Assembly: GCA_013396915.1 (NCBI GenBank)
Contig: VWZL01002849.1
Coordinates: 651,108 to 715,107 of the forward strand
DNA: 64,000 bases
Direction: 5' to 3'
Source of the DNA: Stercorarius parasiticus
Taxonomy: Eukaryota > Chordata > Aves > Charadriiformes > Stercorariidae
Position numbers and translations under genes: made by a program. Positions within the stretch are counted from its first letter, which is position 1, and each line of letters begins with the position of its first letter. Shown here piece after piece: positions 12,615 through 25,641 of the stretch. The notes beneath the pieces are model-generated. The model ran no database searches. It worked only from the letters and a program-made list of their open reading frames with translations, and was not told the DNA's origin.

Positions 12615-12918
12615 AACTCACACACAGTCATCATACAGCCAGGACTGGAAGAGATACCAGAGGCTTTGAAATGTAAGAATAGAAAAGGTAGCTTGATTCA
12701 AGTTCTACAGATACACCAAAATAGATACGCGGGATATCATTATGAAACAAAGTGATCAAGCTACCATCTGAAAATGTCACACACAACAAAAATAAAACTG
12801 CTCTGCAATTAACTATATTTAGATGAATTATGTAAAATCATAAGCAAAATGCTAAGTAGTCCTTTATAATATCTTGAGCTGAGATTATTTATATCTCATT
12901 AAGAATTTTATGGTAAAT

Positions 12919-12934
12919 GTGTGTGTGTGTGTGT
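12919..12934. repeat. (GT)n microsatellite
   Basis: About eight GT units lie directly before a T-rich run. Confidence 0.85.
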
Positions 12935-13270
12935 TGGGTTTTTTTCCTTCCTTAATCATCCTGGTGAAGTAAAGTACTGTGAAGGTCTTACAGGGTCTTC
13001 AAGGCCAGAAAAGTCAAGAATATACATTCAGCATAACATATCTGCATGTAGTTTCACACTTTCAGTCTATTCACTAAAAACATTTCACTGCTGGAGGGTT
13101 GCAAGTGTGAGTGGGATTTCACAATCCATCTCTTCTGCGCTTACTGAGCTGCCCTTAGTATGAAATAGTTGGTCAGGAAAAAATGAGTCACAAAAGTATC
13201 AGGATAGACACAAGTAATGTCGTAAATAACTGTTAACACTATACTTTTAATGGTGGCAAAAAGTGTCTAT

Positions 13271-13314
13271 TCGTGGGATTTGCTGAGATTATTCATGGGA
13301 TTTGCTGAGATTGT
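13271..13314. repeat. 22-bp tandem duplication
   Basis: Two adjacent 22-base units share GGGATTTGCTGAGATT and differ at two positions. Confidence 0.85.
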
Positions 13315-13450
13315 CAGTCTTTCAACTGCGTTTAGCATTCATTCTTGCAGTGTATTGCATTCTTCTTATGATGTACTGATTGCAGCATGAATAGAATTCA
13401 TTGCCTAAATGCAGTATTTTTCTCAACAAACCCATCCTCTGCTCAAAAAA

Positions 13451-13485
13451 NCCCATCCCTTGCCAAAAAAAAAAAAAAAAAAAAA
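13451..13485. other. Ambiguous base plus A21 homopolymer
   Basis: A single N at 13451 is followed by CCCATCCCTTGCC and a run of 21 A (13465-13485). The sequence before the N (CCCATCCTCTGCTCAAAAAA) resembles the sequence after it, so the N may mark a misread homopolymer or a collapsed duplication. Confidence 0.8.
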
Positions 13486-13753
13486 GCAACAGTAGAAGAC
13501 CCTGATGTCTCCCTGATCTTTAGACTAAGCAGGTTACTCTTTGTGAATTTTGTTGACCTTGAAGTCAGCAATGGTAAAATATGCTAACATCTACATGTTC
13601 AGTCTTTAAATTGTCACTGGGTAGAAACACCTTCTGATCACTGTTGGTCTTCAATGAACAAGGAATAGATATGTAGCCTTGCCAGGGCTTAGAGCTATTC
13701 AGTGACACTCATTCTTAGAGGTGAATATTAAACCATATTACTAACAGAAGACT

Positions 13754-13778
13754 TTCTTCTTCTTCTTCTTCTTCTTCT
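13754..13778. repeat. (TTC)n microsatellite
   Basis: About eight uninterrupted TTC/CTT units. Confidence 0.9.
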
Positions 13779-13884
13779 ACAAAATAAATAAAAACACAAG
13801 TCCAGCAACTGTGATCTGGGGATTTTTTGGAGATTATACAACATTAAACATTATATTGGCAGCATGAAGTATGACTTGGGGATA

Positions 13885-13951
13885 CAGCTTAATGGTGGAC
13901 TTGATGATCTTGAAGGCCTTTTCCAACCTAAATGATTCTATGATTCTATGG
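13885..13951 (+). mobile_element. CR1 LINE 3' tail
   Basis: The fragment reads GGTGGACTTGATGATCTTGAAGG, then CTTTTCCAACCTAAATGATTCT, and ends in two ATTCTATG units. This is the extreme 3' end of a CR1 in + orientation, heavily 5'-truncated to about 65 bases. It has no coding capacity. Confidence 0.9.
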
Positions 13952-16900
13952 TTTGATGACTTGTGTCATTTCCTATTTCTTCTTTGGTCATCCTATATTT
14001 ATAACTTATTGGGAAGGCATGGGACATATTGTATGTAAATGCATCTATTTTATATACTTAACCACTGTGACAGAGGCTTAAAAACACCACCATGTTGAAA
14101 GCAGATGTAGGACTTTTAACATTCAGGTTTGTCTAACATTGGAAACTATGCTTCATAAATTCAGCTTACAGGTGTAAAAACTAGTGAAAATAATTTTGGA
14201 AAAAAAAGTGGTCCGTGACCAGATTCACAACTGCAAAAGAAGGATTAAAGCCAGGATTTGGGATTCTTGTCTGTTTACTCTCTGCCATTTTTAATATCAC
14301 CCTGTTTAGGGAGAAAACCCAGGGAATATTTTAGCAAACTTCCCCTGTTTGAATAAGTTGCTCATGTATGGAATAATCACTGGCTAAACTTAAGAAAAGA
14401 GCTTTGCCCAAATACACACTTCTTCTTCAGGTGTTTTACTGACTGCAAGATTTCCTAGGCATCTTGTTCATCTTCGTGGTCTTGAAGAGTGGCATTCGTT
14501 TCACTACATTTTAATGCCTGTGTTGTAGGCATCTGTATCTGAGCTAGAGTCGTGCTTCCCTGCCTTCACAGGAGAGTAGAGTAAACACTTTTAGGGTTCA
14601 ATTTGTTTAATTTCCTGCTTTAGGATGTGAAAAATCATTCCACAGATGAGAACACCTGTGACTACGATTGAACTTTACAGTGACTAGGTCATACCATAGA
14701 CATATACAATACAGAAATTACATTAGTCAAATAAATCACTCTAGACATTTGAAAGGATGCAATGTTTATGCTGAAGACAAAGCAGAAGGAGGTAGAGGTG
14801 ACAATTTTCTTCTCTTTCCATCAATTCCCTTTGGCTTTTTAAGTGGCTGCTCCCAGCAAAATATTCTGGATTCCAGCTGAGTACTCAGACCTCATCTGCA
14901 GGTATAAGATAGGAAGTGAAATTCAGGGAAAGAGAAGAGTTCAGATAGAAAAGCACTCAAACTCCAAAAGCTTGCTATTAGAAAACATCTTTCCAGCCTC
15001 TGTGTTCTTTGGACTGTTTTCAGATTTCATTACCTCTCCCCGTTGACAGACTCCAGGGAGACACAGTGATGTGGCTTCTTATTCCAGAATTAAGCAGAGT
15101 GCTACTTTTCCTAAATTTACAAGCTTAATTTAAATATTTTTATCCGGGTTTTTGCATTGGAACTTGATCTACTGTCACTAAGTTAATCCTCCTAATCCTT
15201 TTACTAGAAAATTATTGTTCACATTGGCTTGCAAAATAAGAAAACAAAGATTTTCTAGTAAGCATCATGAAGACTGATTTTTACATCCTGCTAGCCATCT
15301 ACATGATTTCCAGCTATTAAGCAAATATGTAACTAGTAGCTTTACCAAGAAAGGAGTCATACACTTACTGCAAAATGAATTAAAATGATGGGAAAACCAA
15401 TATTTTTGTTACCATTTCATGCCTCTCAGGATCATTATCACATTCTTGCAGCTCAGAGCCTTGATAGTAAATATTTTGTTCAATTCACAATTTCTTTTGA
15501 GAGTTATTAAACTGGATATATATGACAAAATATATTTTTCTTCTGGCTCAACTTCTTATAGAAGAATTTAGGTAAGGAGAAGGGAGAGAAAATCAACTTG
15601 GGAATTTTCACAAATACGTAAGAACAAAGAAAAATCTTTCAGAGTATGCATATCTGAGCCAAAAAAAAAAAAAAAGAAATAAAGTCAACTTGCTGAACAA
15701 GTACAACAGCATTTATCTGGACTCTGGAAAACCCTGTTTTAAGTTTTTGCAGTGAATGAGGAAGACCAGGCATGTCAATCCACATGTCCCATGTCCTAGT
15801 TATTTTCATATGAAGTATATTTACAGTTGTTTGAAGTTATGGAGTGACAGTGAATCTTTTCTATTGCTGGTGTTCTACTTTGCATAAATGAGGGCCAAAA
15901 AGCTACCACACAAAGTACAAGGGTTAAGACATACACAGGATGTGAGAGGTTTTATTCCAAGTCCCTGCCCCACTGAAAGCCTGAAAGAACTGCAGATACA
16001 ACAGCAAACACTTTTAGAAGTGTAACAGCTATTTCAGCTGGAAGCAGGAGACAAGTACCATTGGACTTCAAATGCAGCAGTGATTTGCACATGCTGCAGC
16101 CTCCAGCAATTCATTCAAGCTTTTGCCACATTAGTTCACTTGTGAAATAAAGTAGACCATTTATTTGTTTGTTCACTGAAGAAGCAGATTAAAAAAAAAA
16201 TCTAATCCTGCCTCTGTTGATGGAACCTTTACTTAAATAAAAAATCGTCAGTCCTTAAGGCATTCCACTGTATGGATTCATGCAAATAGGAGATATAAAA
16301 CACGAGGCATTTGCACCTGAAGCATTATTGCCTTTTATTATTACCTTACTGAAAGAAAGTTTTATAAATGCCACCAAATTTGAGTATGTTGAATCACTAT
16401 TCAGACTCAAACCACTGAAAATGCAGTTAATTGCTATACAACCTGCTTCTTTTTTTCAAGAATCAGTACTGAATTCCTTGATCTGACTTCCCTTCTATTC
16501 AAGTGTTGTGGCAGGATTTTCAGAGTACATGCAGCACCAGATGAGAGACTGTAACGAGTTTTCAACACTCTGGTGCATAAGAACAGATAAAGTACTGATG
16601 GCATTGTTAATTTTCAAATACTGCCAGCACTATAACAACATTCTCGAGTTAAAAGGTTCATGAGGTGTGAGACACTGCAAGTGCACTCAGTCTAGTCTTT
16701 GCTACAGACATAATATTCATATGTTTAATCTGAAACTTGCTAAGCACCAGAAATTTCTTGTGATATGCCATTGGGATTGCCTCAACTCTTCAGTTTGACA
16801 AGAGTTCACTCTTCATCTTGAAGAGTGCCAGACATCTCAGATTTTCTCTGATTTCGCTGGCACAGAAAGAAAAGAAATCCTCTTAAGGTGCTTGGCTGCT

Positions 16901-18128
16901 TCTCATAGTGGGTCACTTTCCGAAAACTTGTGTTGGCCATTAGAAAATTCTGAAAAACAATTCTCCAAAGATTGGCTGAGAAGCAGAGAACTTGTCTGCC
17001 CCCCTAGCTTTTCCTACTTAGCAAACTTGTACAGTCATCGGCCAGAAATGTAGCATTTTGTAAAACAAAGTACAAGTAAGCAGACAACCTGTGTCTTAAC
17101 CATCTCAAAAAATATACCACTTTCCCTTATCCTTTTGGTAAGGGTTTGAGACACATGAAAAAGCCAGACAGTCAGCATGACTCATTTCAAAATTAGTTTG
17201 GGCACAATAATCACCTTGCAAGCCTGCCTAGCTTATTGCAAGCCAACACATAGTGTTTAAAATTAACTTAAAGATGAAATTAGAATATATTGGGGGGGAG
17301 CAGTACAGTTAGCACTTCAAACCATAGTTTCAGTTCTACGCAGATGCATAACTTCCATTATGCATCAGCCTACAAAGTCTGAAGGTTTTGGAAGATTATT
17401 TTCCTAAGCCACTGTTTGCTCTAAGGTTTACCAAATAAAGTTAGAATCCCATAAAACAGTAACATGCAGACTTTTCCGGTGGCACTACTTTTGAGTAATA
17501 ATTTAAATACCAGGGCAGCCTATATTTTTAGCCGGTATATCTGACATAGCTTTCTTTCCTCTATCATTCTTTCTAGGTATAAAAAGTGGGGTCAGGAGTT
17601 CATACTTTTTCCATGACCAGTGAGCACTGGGAAACAGAAGCTAGATAAAGCTGAGTAGCTTGAAAAGGAGGAAAGTTAGTGTTACCTGTTTACCCCCTCT
17701 AGATTCAGCAGATCCTGACTGTATTTGTTCTGAGGTACTAGCCTTTTCCTACTGCCAGATAATGGATGTTTTTCTGGAATTGAGACTGCACTTGGCATTT
17801 GAATCTGTTCATTCCTGTACAGTGTATGTTTTGTTACAGTCAAAGGTAACATAATCTACTTTACAGATTTCTAGAATAAACTGCAGTTTAAGATACATAT
17901 CTAGCACTGCTAGTTCAGCTAGAACCTATGAAATGCTAGATATCTCTTAGGTTGTCCCTTGATTGGCATTGTGATTTCAGGTTCATAGTTTTCTAAAGGG
18001 CTGTCCATTACATAGACCACAGATCAGGGGAGAAAATGTATCATACATTTTTCCTATGAAACTATACATTTTCTGGAACAGAACTGATGCCATTTGTCTG
18101 ACCACTTGCATCCATTTCACAAAATCTC
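13952..18128. other. Unique AT-rich DNA, no gene seen
   Basis: I see no recognisable gene or dispersed repeat. Open frames of 60-70 codons (for example 14668-15046 and 16280-16486) have no family features or convincing splice context. Confidence 0.55.
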
Positions 18129-18516
18129 AGAATCACAGAAGGGTTGAAGTTGGAAGGGACCTCTGGAGGCCATCTGGACCAACCCTCCTGCTCAAGCAGG
18201 GCCACCTAGAGCAGGTTGCCCAGGACCATGTCCAGACAACTTTTGAATATCTCCAAGCATGGAGACTCCGCAACCTCTCTGGGCATCCTGTACCACTGCT
18301 CAGTCACCCTCACAGTGAAAAAGTGTTTCTTGATGTTCAGAGGGAACCACCTGTGTTTCAGTTTGTGCCCATTGCCTCAGGTCTTGTCACTGGGCACCAG
18401 TGGAAAGAGCTTGTCTCCCTCTACTTCACACCCTCCCTTCAGGTGTTTGTAGACGTTGATGAGATCTGCCTGAGCCTGCTATTGTCCAACCTGAACAGTC
18501 TCCCTTTTCCTGCCTT
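18129..18516 (-). mobile_element. CR1-type LINE 3' fragment
   Basis: The + strand is the reverse complement of a CR1 3' region: AGAATCACAG, GTTGGAAGGGACCTCTGGAGG near 18149, GCAGGTTGCCCAGGACCATG near 18210, CGCAACCTCTCTGGGCATCC near 18268, and GTGCCCATTGCCTCAGGTC near 18365. It continues to about 18516. The overlapping open frame of about 154 codons is a translation of this repeat. It is the same subfamily as the copy at 1176-1552. Confidence 0.92.
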
Positions 18517-21500
18517 ATGAGTTAACACTTCCATTTAAGTGGTTAAGTGTAAGAACTGAGCCAGTTTCAGACAAAGCCCTATGAAATTAAAATCCCAATG
18601 CAAAAAGCAAGACATCTGTTATAAATGAAATAAAATTAATACAAATGTTTGTGGGGTTCTTAATGTTTCATAGTGAACTTGGTGACAGTTTAGGTCCTTC
18701 TGAGAGCACAGCTGCTGGGGCTGTATTTGAAAAATAAATAAAAAATAATAAAACGGCAACCCAAACATTCTCCTAACAGATGGAGAGCTGCAGAAATGAA
18801 ACCTGTAGGCATTTGGAAAAGATATTTCACGTACTTCAGAATACATCAGGGTCCTAAATTATGCTGGGTTTTGGTATTTAGAGAGAAAAACAAGTGTGTT
18901 GGAACTAATAATAAGCAGACCAAAAATCACATTTGGATTAGATAAGTTCTTTGCCAAGATGCAGAAATGCATGTTTTCTAAATTTTGTTATTTTGCTTTT
19001 CCCTTCAGTCCTCAGAGGGGCAGCTATTGTTTTAAGTGGAAACAAAGACTTGTGGAGTACTCTGATATCCAGAGGAGCAAAGGAGTCTTCTGAAGGCTGT
19101 AAGGAAGTTCTCCTTCTAGAGAATCTCTGGATTTATTTTTCTCTCAGAAAAACAAAAATGCAAAGAATATTTAGGGGTTTGACGGGACCTAACACAGTTC
19201 TCAGGTCAGGCAATTAATAAATTTTCTGACAATAACAAGGATTGAGGAGGACAACCAGAGAAACACACGGTTCCTACTAATTAAAAAACAGTACAATTTC
19301 TTTTTTACTCTGTGACATGCACACACACACACACACAAATCTCAGACTTTCAGTATTTATTGTTCTGAGATATTTTCAAAATATAAACAAGATTACAAAT
19401 TCAGCACAGGCTTCAGACAGGTGGATTGAATATACAGGGAAAATTCCTGGGACAACTGCACTGAAGTCAGTGGAAATATTCCAGGACAAAGCTATAGTCA
19501 TTACTAAGCAGGTATTTTTTATGAAGCAAATGTTTGTGGGTGAGTTGTTCCGTTTCTATAGTAAACAAAAAATGAGCTCACTGTCAGTAGGCCAATTAAT
19601 CTTGTGAAACTATAGATAACCAGCACTGCATTCTGTTATAAGAGACAGTTCAAGAACCGAAAAGAGTTCTCAAAACAGACAATTAACAGGGAATAACTTT
19701 CTATTCACTAAGAATTGCTTTTTTTCTTAACCGATGAATACATACGCTTTCATAAGAAACAATATGTAACAGGTATTTTTCTAGGTGACCAGTTAAATTT
19801 TTGGAATTGCGTTGATGTTACAGACAAGTATGACAGAGTTGCTGTAAGGCCCAAGGAACACAGAATGATGGGCAGCAAACTTTACACATGTACATAAATG
19901 TAATCCCTGGGCAGGAAAGCTCAGTCATCTTTTACAGTTCTACCACTTGGAAAGGACCACAGGATAGGCAAGCTAAAAATAAAGTTCAAAAACACCCCCA
20001 CCCAATCCTATAGTGCAATAATAGAGATATTTGAAGTGTTTCACATTACATTGAGTGTACCTTCTGGCTATGAATAATAATAACACAGAGATTTTTACCA
20101 GTCGGAACAAGGACATTTTATCCTAACTGTGTTCAATGAGGTATCGCAACAACTAATATTGCTACTCACTTATTCAGTACTTCTCACTCAGGGATTCTAA
20201 CATACTCTAGATTAGCAGCAATCACGTCAATCTCACACCACTCCCCAGAAAAGAAGTTAATCCTACAAATTGTCATAACAAAAGAAAAAAGAGCGTTGAT
20301 TTACTACATATCTTCTTAGGAGCACAGATGTGTTTTGCCTTCTGATAATTAAAATGGCCGTTGACAGAAAGGTATTGTGGGAATACATACTTACAGTGAA
20401 GACTATCCTCTCTTCGGGTTAGGCTACAATGTTGTTATAAAAGGACCTGAAAGGAGGAAAAGAAGCACTTTTTCATGCCTTTGTATTTTTAATGCAATTC
20501 GTAAGATATCCTGTAAATTTGTTTTGTTTTGAGACGAGTTTCATACAGAAACTTTAAGAAAATTTTTGTGATGATGCGTATTTCACTAAAACAACCGATG
20601 TCCCTTAATGGGGTAGCTTAGGTTTGATCTCTGTATCAAAGAACGATGGTCTGAAAATCACCTGCTCCCAGCCTCCTCACATTTCACTCTGGTGGCTGTT
20701 GTCTCAGGGGTCTCTGTTGCCTTACTACTTGAAAAAAGTGCATTCCAAAAACTGATACTTGAAACATGAGTTTAGGAAACTTTATTTAAACATATATTTT
20801 GTTTGATGGTTTTGTTCATATCATTTCTGTAAGAAGAGATTTGTGGATAGGTTTCTCTGAAGCATTGTTTTAATTAGAGTTAAGGCCAAATGATAACTAA
20901 CAACAAATTTGGTATGGGCTATCAGGGTTTGAACAAAAAGCATCATACACTAGATTAATCTAGGGTGTTTTTTTTAAGAAATAATGAATGTTTAGATGTG
21001 CATGAGAAACAAAAATTTAATTGTTTTCAGAAATGCTTGATTCTGAAGCCTGTTCTTGTTGGTTTTAAACAGTCTTACCAGAACTTTACAGTGCATTTTG
21101 AGGTGAATGCTTTTTAAAACTTCAGCTGCTCACGTTCCTGAATAGAGTGGCTTACCACAAAGGCTGCCAAAACTGCATCTGACACAAATAGATTATTCTA
21201 ACTGCACAGATTCATCTTTTGATGTCCTTCTTTTTATAACTGGTAGACCACTGCTCAGGAATAATTCTTCTGTCTTCTTGGATGTTGTCCTGATGTCTAG
21301 ATTGCCCATCAATTTCTTCCATACTTAAAGATAGCCCCAGTATAGCCATTTAATTAAAGAATCAAAAAGAAAGAATCAGCATCTACTTCATTATATGGAT
21401 AACATGCATACAGTCAACCGCTGTTCTTTATTCACAGCTCTTCCTATTAAAAGCTATCTCACAATACACTTTGGCTCCTAATTTGTATGTCTCAAAGCAC

Positions 21501-23691
21501 CCTTCATAGAAAGCATTAATTGCATAATCAGTGAAAGTGATATTTCAGCTATGCAATCTATTGTAACAAGCCAGGGGTGGTGCTCTGATTCTTTCATTGT
21601 CTAAGAAATAACTGATGACACTTTTTTCCTATTGAATGTTTTATCTTAATCACAGAGGTCCCTGTGAGCATTAGGTGACTAAAAAGTTTTGGCGTCATGA
21701 TTATTTTCTGTCAACGTTGCTTGACACTTTCTGTTCTTCCTAGAACATTCTTTACATTGCTTTGATGTTGGTGTGTATACATATTATGAAAGTATGAAAT
21801 ATTAATTGACTTTAAATAATATAATTTCTATCACAGCAAATAAAAAAGCTTGATTGTGAGACTAATAAAAATGGATAATAAAGAGAATTTAGTCTGCAAC
21901 TGGATGCTTGGGCATAGTGATGACACAGAAATGAATCTATTAAATTATGAGAGTCATACAGTTTTGCATCTGTGATTACATTCAGATGCTAAAAAAAGGA
22001 GGCAGGGAGGAAAACAGTGGAAAAAATAAGGGATTGAAGATCTTGACATCAGAGGGTAAAGAAGGATCTACAGAGACTTGTGTTTCTGTCAGAAAATAAT
22101 TATTGCATGACAGCAGAGCGTAAACTGCAAGGGAAGAACCTTTACATTCTTTGGTAAATGAGAACACCGTTGTGTCTGTTTCTGATATTCAGAGCCAGAC
22201 TTTCCTGTCACGAAGTATTTTCTCTGAGCATATGTCAAGTGCTGCTGAAGGCATCAGCATCGCTGACTGAAAAAATCTGCTTTGAAAGAAAAGCATCGTC
22301 TCATTCTTTAAAACAATATCACAAGGCTTCTACTTTTAACTCACAAAAAGGTATGGCAACTTCTGTAAGGCAGAATATGAAATGCGCCATCAATGAAAGA
22401 TACAAAATTAAAGGGAGGTTTTATTTTCAATCTCTGTCTGTGTTTTTTCAGAACACACATGTTCATGTTCTGATTTTTATGCACGCAATTCTTTCTAATT
22501 TCTGGTAACTCAAAATTTTGAACTTGGCCAAAGCTTTTATTTTCCTGTTTGTTGTTATGCAGAAATGCTGCAAAAAATCACAAATGGAAATTATTTCATT
22601 ATTTTATCCTTACTTCTACTGCTGAACTACACTGTCATATTAAAAATTCAATTAAAAAAATATATATAAAAGCCACAGATATCCTACTCATGAACTGTTG
22701 CAGCCTTATGTGTTTTAACATACTCCAATCACAATCAGTTCAGATGGTCAGTGACAAATTTATCTAATATACTGTAGTTCAGATAAGGAGAAAGACTTTC
22801 AGGATACTGGGTACAAGGGACTCTAGAAGAATTGTATTTTAGATCTGCGTGGTCAAATCCTGTTCCCAGTGCAGTGTTCTCCGTCTAGCCTTAGGCAAAA
22901 TAACTCATGTACCTAAATTAAGAGGATAGCCTCCAAAGCTTGGCAGGTACTCAGTGAAGAGAAACATGGAAAGATTCTGCCAGAAGGCAATTCACAGCAA
23001 GTACCCAAATTAGATGCTCTAAATTACCCTTTACAAAGCTATTCTTTCTCTGGTTATGTCTACAAAGAGAAACTCAGGAATGCTTCTTGGGATAGTAGCT
23101 CTAAATTTGTCCTAATTTCATGATGGGATGCAGTAAAGCGCAAATCTCTTCCCTTCCTATTCAACGCAATGTTTATGCTGAAGTATTTTATATTATTGTA
23201 GTAGAATAAACAGGTCATTCAGGATATGCCCCAAAATAAATGGTTAAAAAGTGCAATATATTAATTCTACAAACAGAATTATATTATGAATACATGAATC
23301 AAGATCCAGTGAAGTTCAAAAGAGCACTTTTGCATCCCTTTTCCACAAAATGTTTATGATCCTTGAGAATAAAATCAAGACTAGAAAAAGACATCAGGGA
23401 AAGACAGAAATGCCGTTAATTTTAGATTGCTTTGTTTTGTCATATGAGTACTATGGAATACTGTAAATCTCTCTTCAAAACATGGACATACATTCATAGG
23501 TGACTCCTAGTCTAATTTTGCACATCTAAAATGAATTCTAGCCTGTTCTGATAAAAGTTGTGCCATAATTTAGTCTCTGAACACTCTTTCAGTAGAAGCT
23601 CAACCTCCTTTTTTAAGTTCTCCATTATCAATTTCAGTCACTTTTATATCTGGTTATCTGAATCTAAACTCCAAAGTGAGTTGCAACTTTT
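18517..23691. other. Unique AT-rich DNA, no gene seen
   Basis: Apart from the (CA)n run, nothing is recognised. A + strand open frame of 116 codons at 22158-22508 is about the longest expected by chance in sequence of this composition. Confidence 0.55.
19319..19337. repeat. (CA)n microsatellite
   Basis: About nine uninterrupted AC units. Confidence 0.9.
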
Positions 23692-23979
23692 CTAACATAT
23701 TATATGACCTAAGCGCCTGGTTTTATAAGCCCCATTTGTCTCCACTGACAACCTAGGAAACCTGCAAAATACCCCACCAGCGCTCTCATCTTGGAAGAGA
23801 GATCTACGGTTTACTTCATGTTCACTAAGTGGAACATGACCATCTCCATCAACCATCTGGAATTCAAGAATGCCATCGTAAGGATCCAGACTGATTCTTG
23901 TAGCTACATTCCAGTCTGAACTATGTCCCAGGGAAGGACATCGTTGCTCCTTCAATAAGATTTCTACATTTGTATTTTA
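23692..23979 (-). other. Exon-like open stretch, unrecognised
   Basis: About 95 codons are open on the - strand. The GC content is visibly higher than in the flanks, and the inferred peptide has balanced, soluble-protein composition (for example DPYDGILEFQMVDGDGHVPL in its middle). There is no in-frame ATG near the upstream end. The frame opens just after a stop near 23980 and closes with TAG at 23692. No strong splice acceptor or donor is evident at either edge, although TATTTTGCAG, an acceptor-like string, lies inside it. I do not recognise the peptide. It could be a decayed exon, a fragment of a retrocopy or an old insertion, or a chance open frame. There are no neighbouring gene parts to support any of these. 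Confidence 0.25.
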
Positions 23980-24231
23980 TTGTTTTGAGCCTTGGAAGAC
24001 AAGATGACAGATATCTAAAAAATAACAAAAATGGACTAATAGCTGTGGACTTGGGCTAGAATTGCTCCAAAAGTAAGTTCACTGCAATTTTTTGTATGGA
24101 AGTTTTCTACAGAATTTTACTGATTTTTTTTTCAACCTGGATATTGATCAAAGAGTTTTACCTTTGGCTGTTTCAGTATGAAGAGTCTCAGGTTTTAATA
24201 ATGATCTCCAAGAGGTAAAATGGTTTAACCG

Positions 24232-24373
24232 AATGTTATCAATGTAATAACATGAACTCTTTAAAACATTTAATCTCTAATGAAAATAATTCTATCAGGT
24301 ACAATGTTATCAATGTAATAACATGAACTCTTTAAAACATTTAATCTCTAATGAAAACAATTCTATCAGGTAC
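24232..24373. repeat. 71-bp tandem duplication, two units
   Basis: Units 24232-24302 and 24303-24373 are identical except for one T/C difference (24287 versus 24358). Each starts AATGTTATCAATG and ends TATCAGGTAC. The near identity points to a recent event. Confidence 0.95.
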
Positions 24374-24589
24374 ACAATACATTTGTCTCAAGCTGTGCAA
24401 GATACCCGTGCCAACAGAGGGATAAGGCTTGGGAAAATTGTTTTAGAGGAGAAGACATCTGATAATGTTGAAACATCACCCGTATAAAAAAAAGTCTTCA
24501 GCTACCTCTTGCAAGTACCACACTAACACTTTGCCACTCAGACTGACTTAATGAGAAACACAATGTGTCAACATAATGTCAACATGCCT
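24374..24589. other. Unique DNA
   Basis: Nothing is recognised between the tandem duplication and the next CR1 tail. Confidence 0.5.
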
Positions 24590-24664
24590 CCCCCATGACA
24601 AGGAGGTTGGACCTAAATGACCTTTAAGTTGCCTTCCAGCCCAAACCATTCCACGATTCTACAA
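24590..24664 (+). mobile_element. CR1 LINE 3' tail
   Basis: The wording is CATGACAAGGAGGTTGGACC, then GACCTTTAAGTTGCCTTCCA and CAAACCATTCCACGATTCTA. This is the CR1 3' end in + orientation, somewhat diverged, with about one degenerate terminal octamer. Confidence 0.85.
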
Positions 24665-25092
24665 TGGTCATGAGCAAGAAGTTGTTTCAATTGTTCTTAT
24701 TCTGGACTGGTCAAAATCAGATTCTGAACAGATTGTATAAGACTATAGAGGCACACCAGTTTAGCCAGTATTTGCTAACTCTACTCTAAAAATCTGGTGA
24801 ATAGTATACGTAGTATCAAAGTCCAGGAATATGATTTGGTATTATTCAGGTTTACAGGAAATTATTAGACTTTGTGTTCAAACCTATGACCAAGGCACAA
24901 TCCATTTTTGAAAGTTAAGATCTAACCTCCCCAGTTAACATGTCATACGTCTCCAAAACTACCAACAGTGATAACATTCTTGCTAACAGGAAAGTTAGTG
25001 CTTTCCACAACATCATGGGTTATCAAGAATTGCCTGCTTGTGAAAAGAAAGTGCCTGACTATAAAGCTGTGAGATAGTCATTGGAAATGAAG

Positions 25093-25641
25093 TCAGAATA
25101 AGCAAAATATAGTGACTTTGTCAGCAAAACATCTTTTTTGTTTAAGGAATATCTTATGTATGCCAAACTTAGAATGAAGTGTATGACACATTTCATTCTT
25201 TTCTCTCACAGTAATAAGTAAAGTGCATTTAGCAAAATGGTGGACGTGACTGAACAAGAAACAAATAATAATGATGATGCCTGCAAAAATTCCATAAAAC
25301 ATAATTATTCTGGCTTTTATCCAGCATATATAAAAAGCTTGAAACATATTTCTTTGCTGAAGCAACATGCTCTGAGAACAAATATCAATAAGTATGTTGA
25401 GACCTTTAGATAACACCTCACATGTGAAATGGTAATTGCTCAGAAACATGTTTAGCAATGCACTTTGCTGTCTTAATAGATTACTTTTGAGACCAAAATA
25501 TCTTAATAGGAATACTTTACAACAGAGGACAATAATTAAAACAGAGGTCAGGGTACAGCAGGAGCCAAGAAATAGCACCACAGAGACAGTATAATATATA
25601 TTACAGTGTATGGTAAACCTTGATTTTATTAGACATAACAC
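25093..25641 (-). other. 182-codon open reading frame, unrecognised
   Basis: This is the longest uninterrupted reading frame in the window, on the - strand, starting at ATG 25641 and stopping at 25093. The inferred protein is hydrophobic. Likely membrane-spanning stretches lie at about residues 16-45 (VSVVLFLGSC, then SVLIIVLCCKVFLL) and 110-132 (MFYGIFAGIIIIICFLFSH). It is rich in Cys and Leu and has a basic C-terminal part. I recognise no receptor, transporter or viral family motif. The sequence is AT-rich like its surroundings, and many codons are AT-ending, so it could be a chance frame. No CpG island, clear promoter or splice sites flank it. A gene, a pseudogene piece and chance all remain possible. 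Confidence 0.2.

Larger units (their letters stand above)
5578..13884. other. Unique AT-rich DNA, no gene seen
   Basis: This is a long stretch with no recognisable gene, RNA or dispersed repeat beyond the simple repeats listed separately. Open frames are all under about 80 codons and show no family features. Confidence 0.55.

Noticed and set aside
18056..18520. 154-codon + strand open frame
   Set aside because: It is mostly an antisense reading of a CR1 3' region, which does not encode protein.
22158..22508. 116-codon + strand open frame
   Set aside because: Frames of this length are expected a few times by chance in a window of this size and composition. No family features or exon signals are seen.
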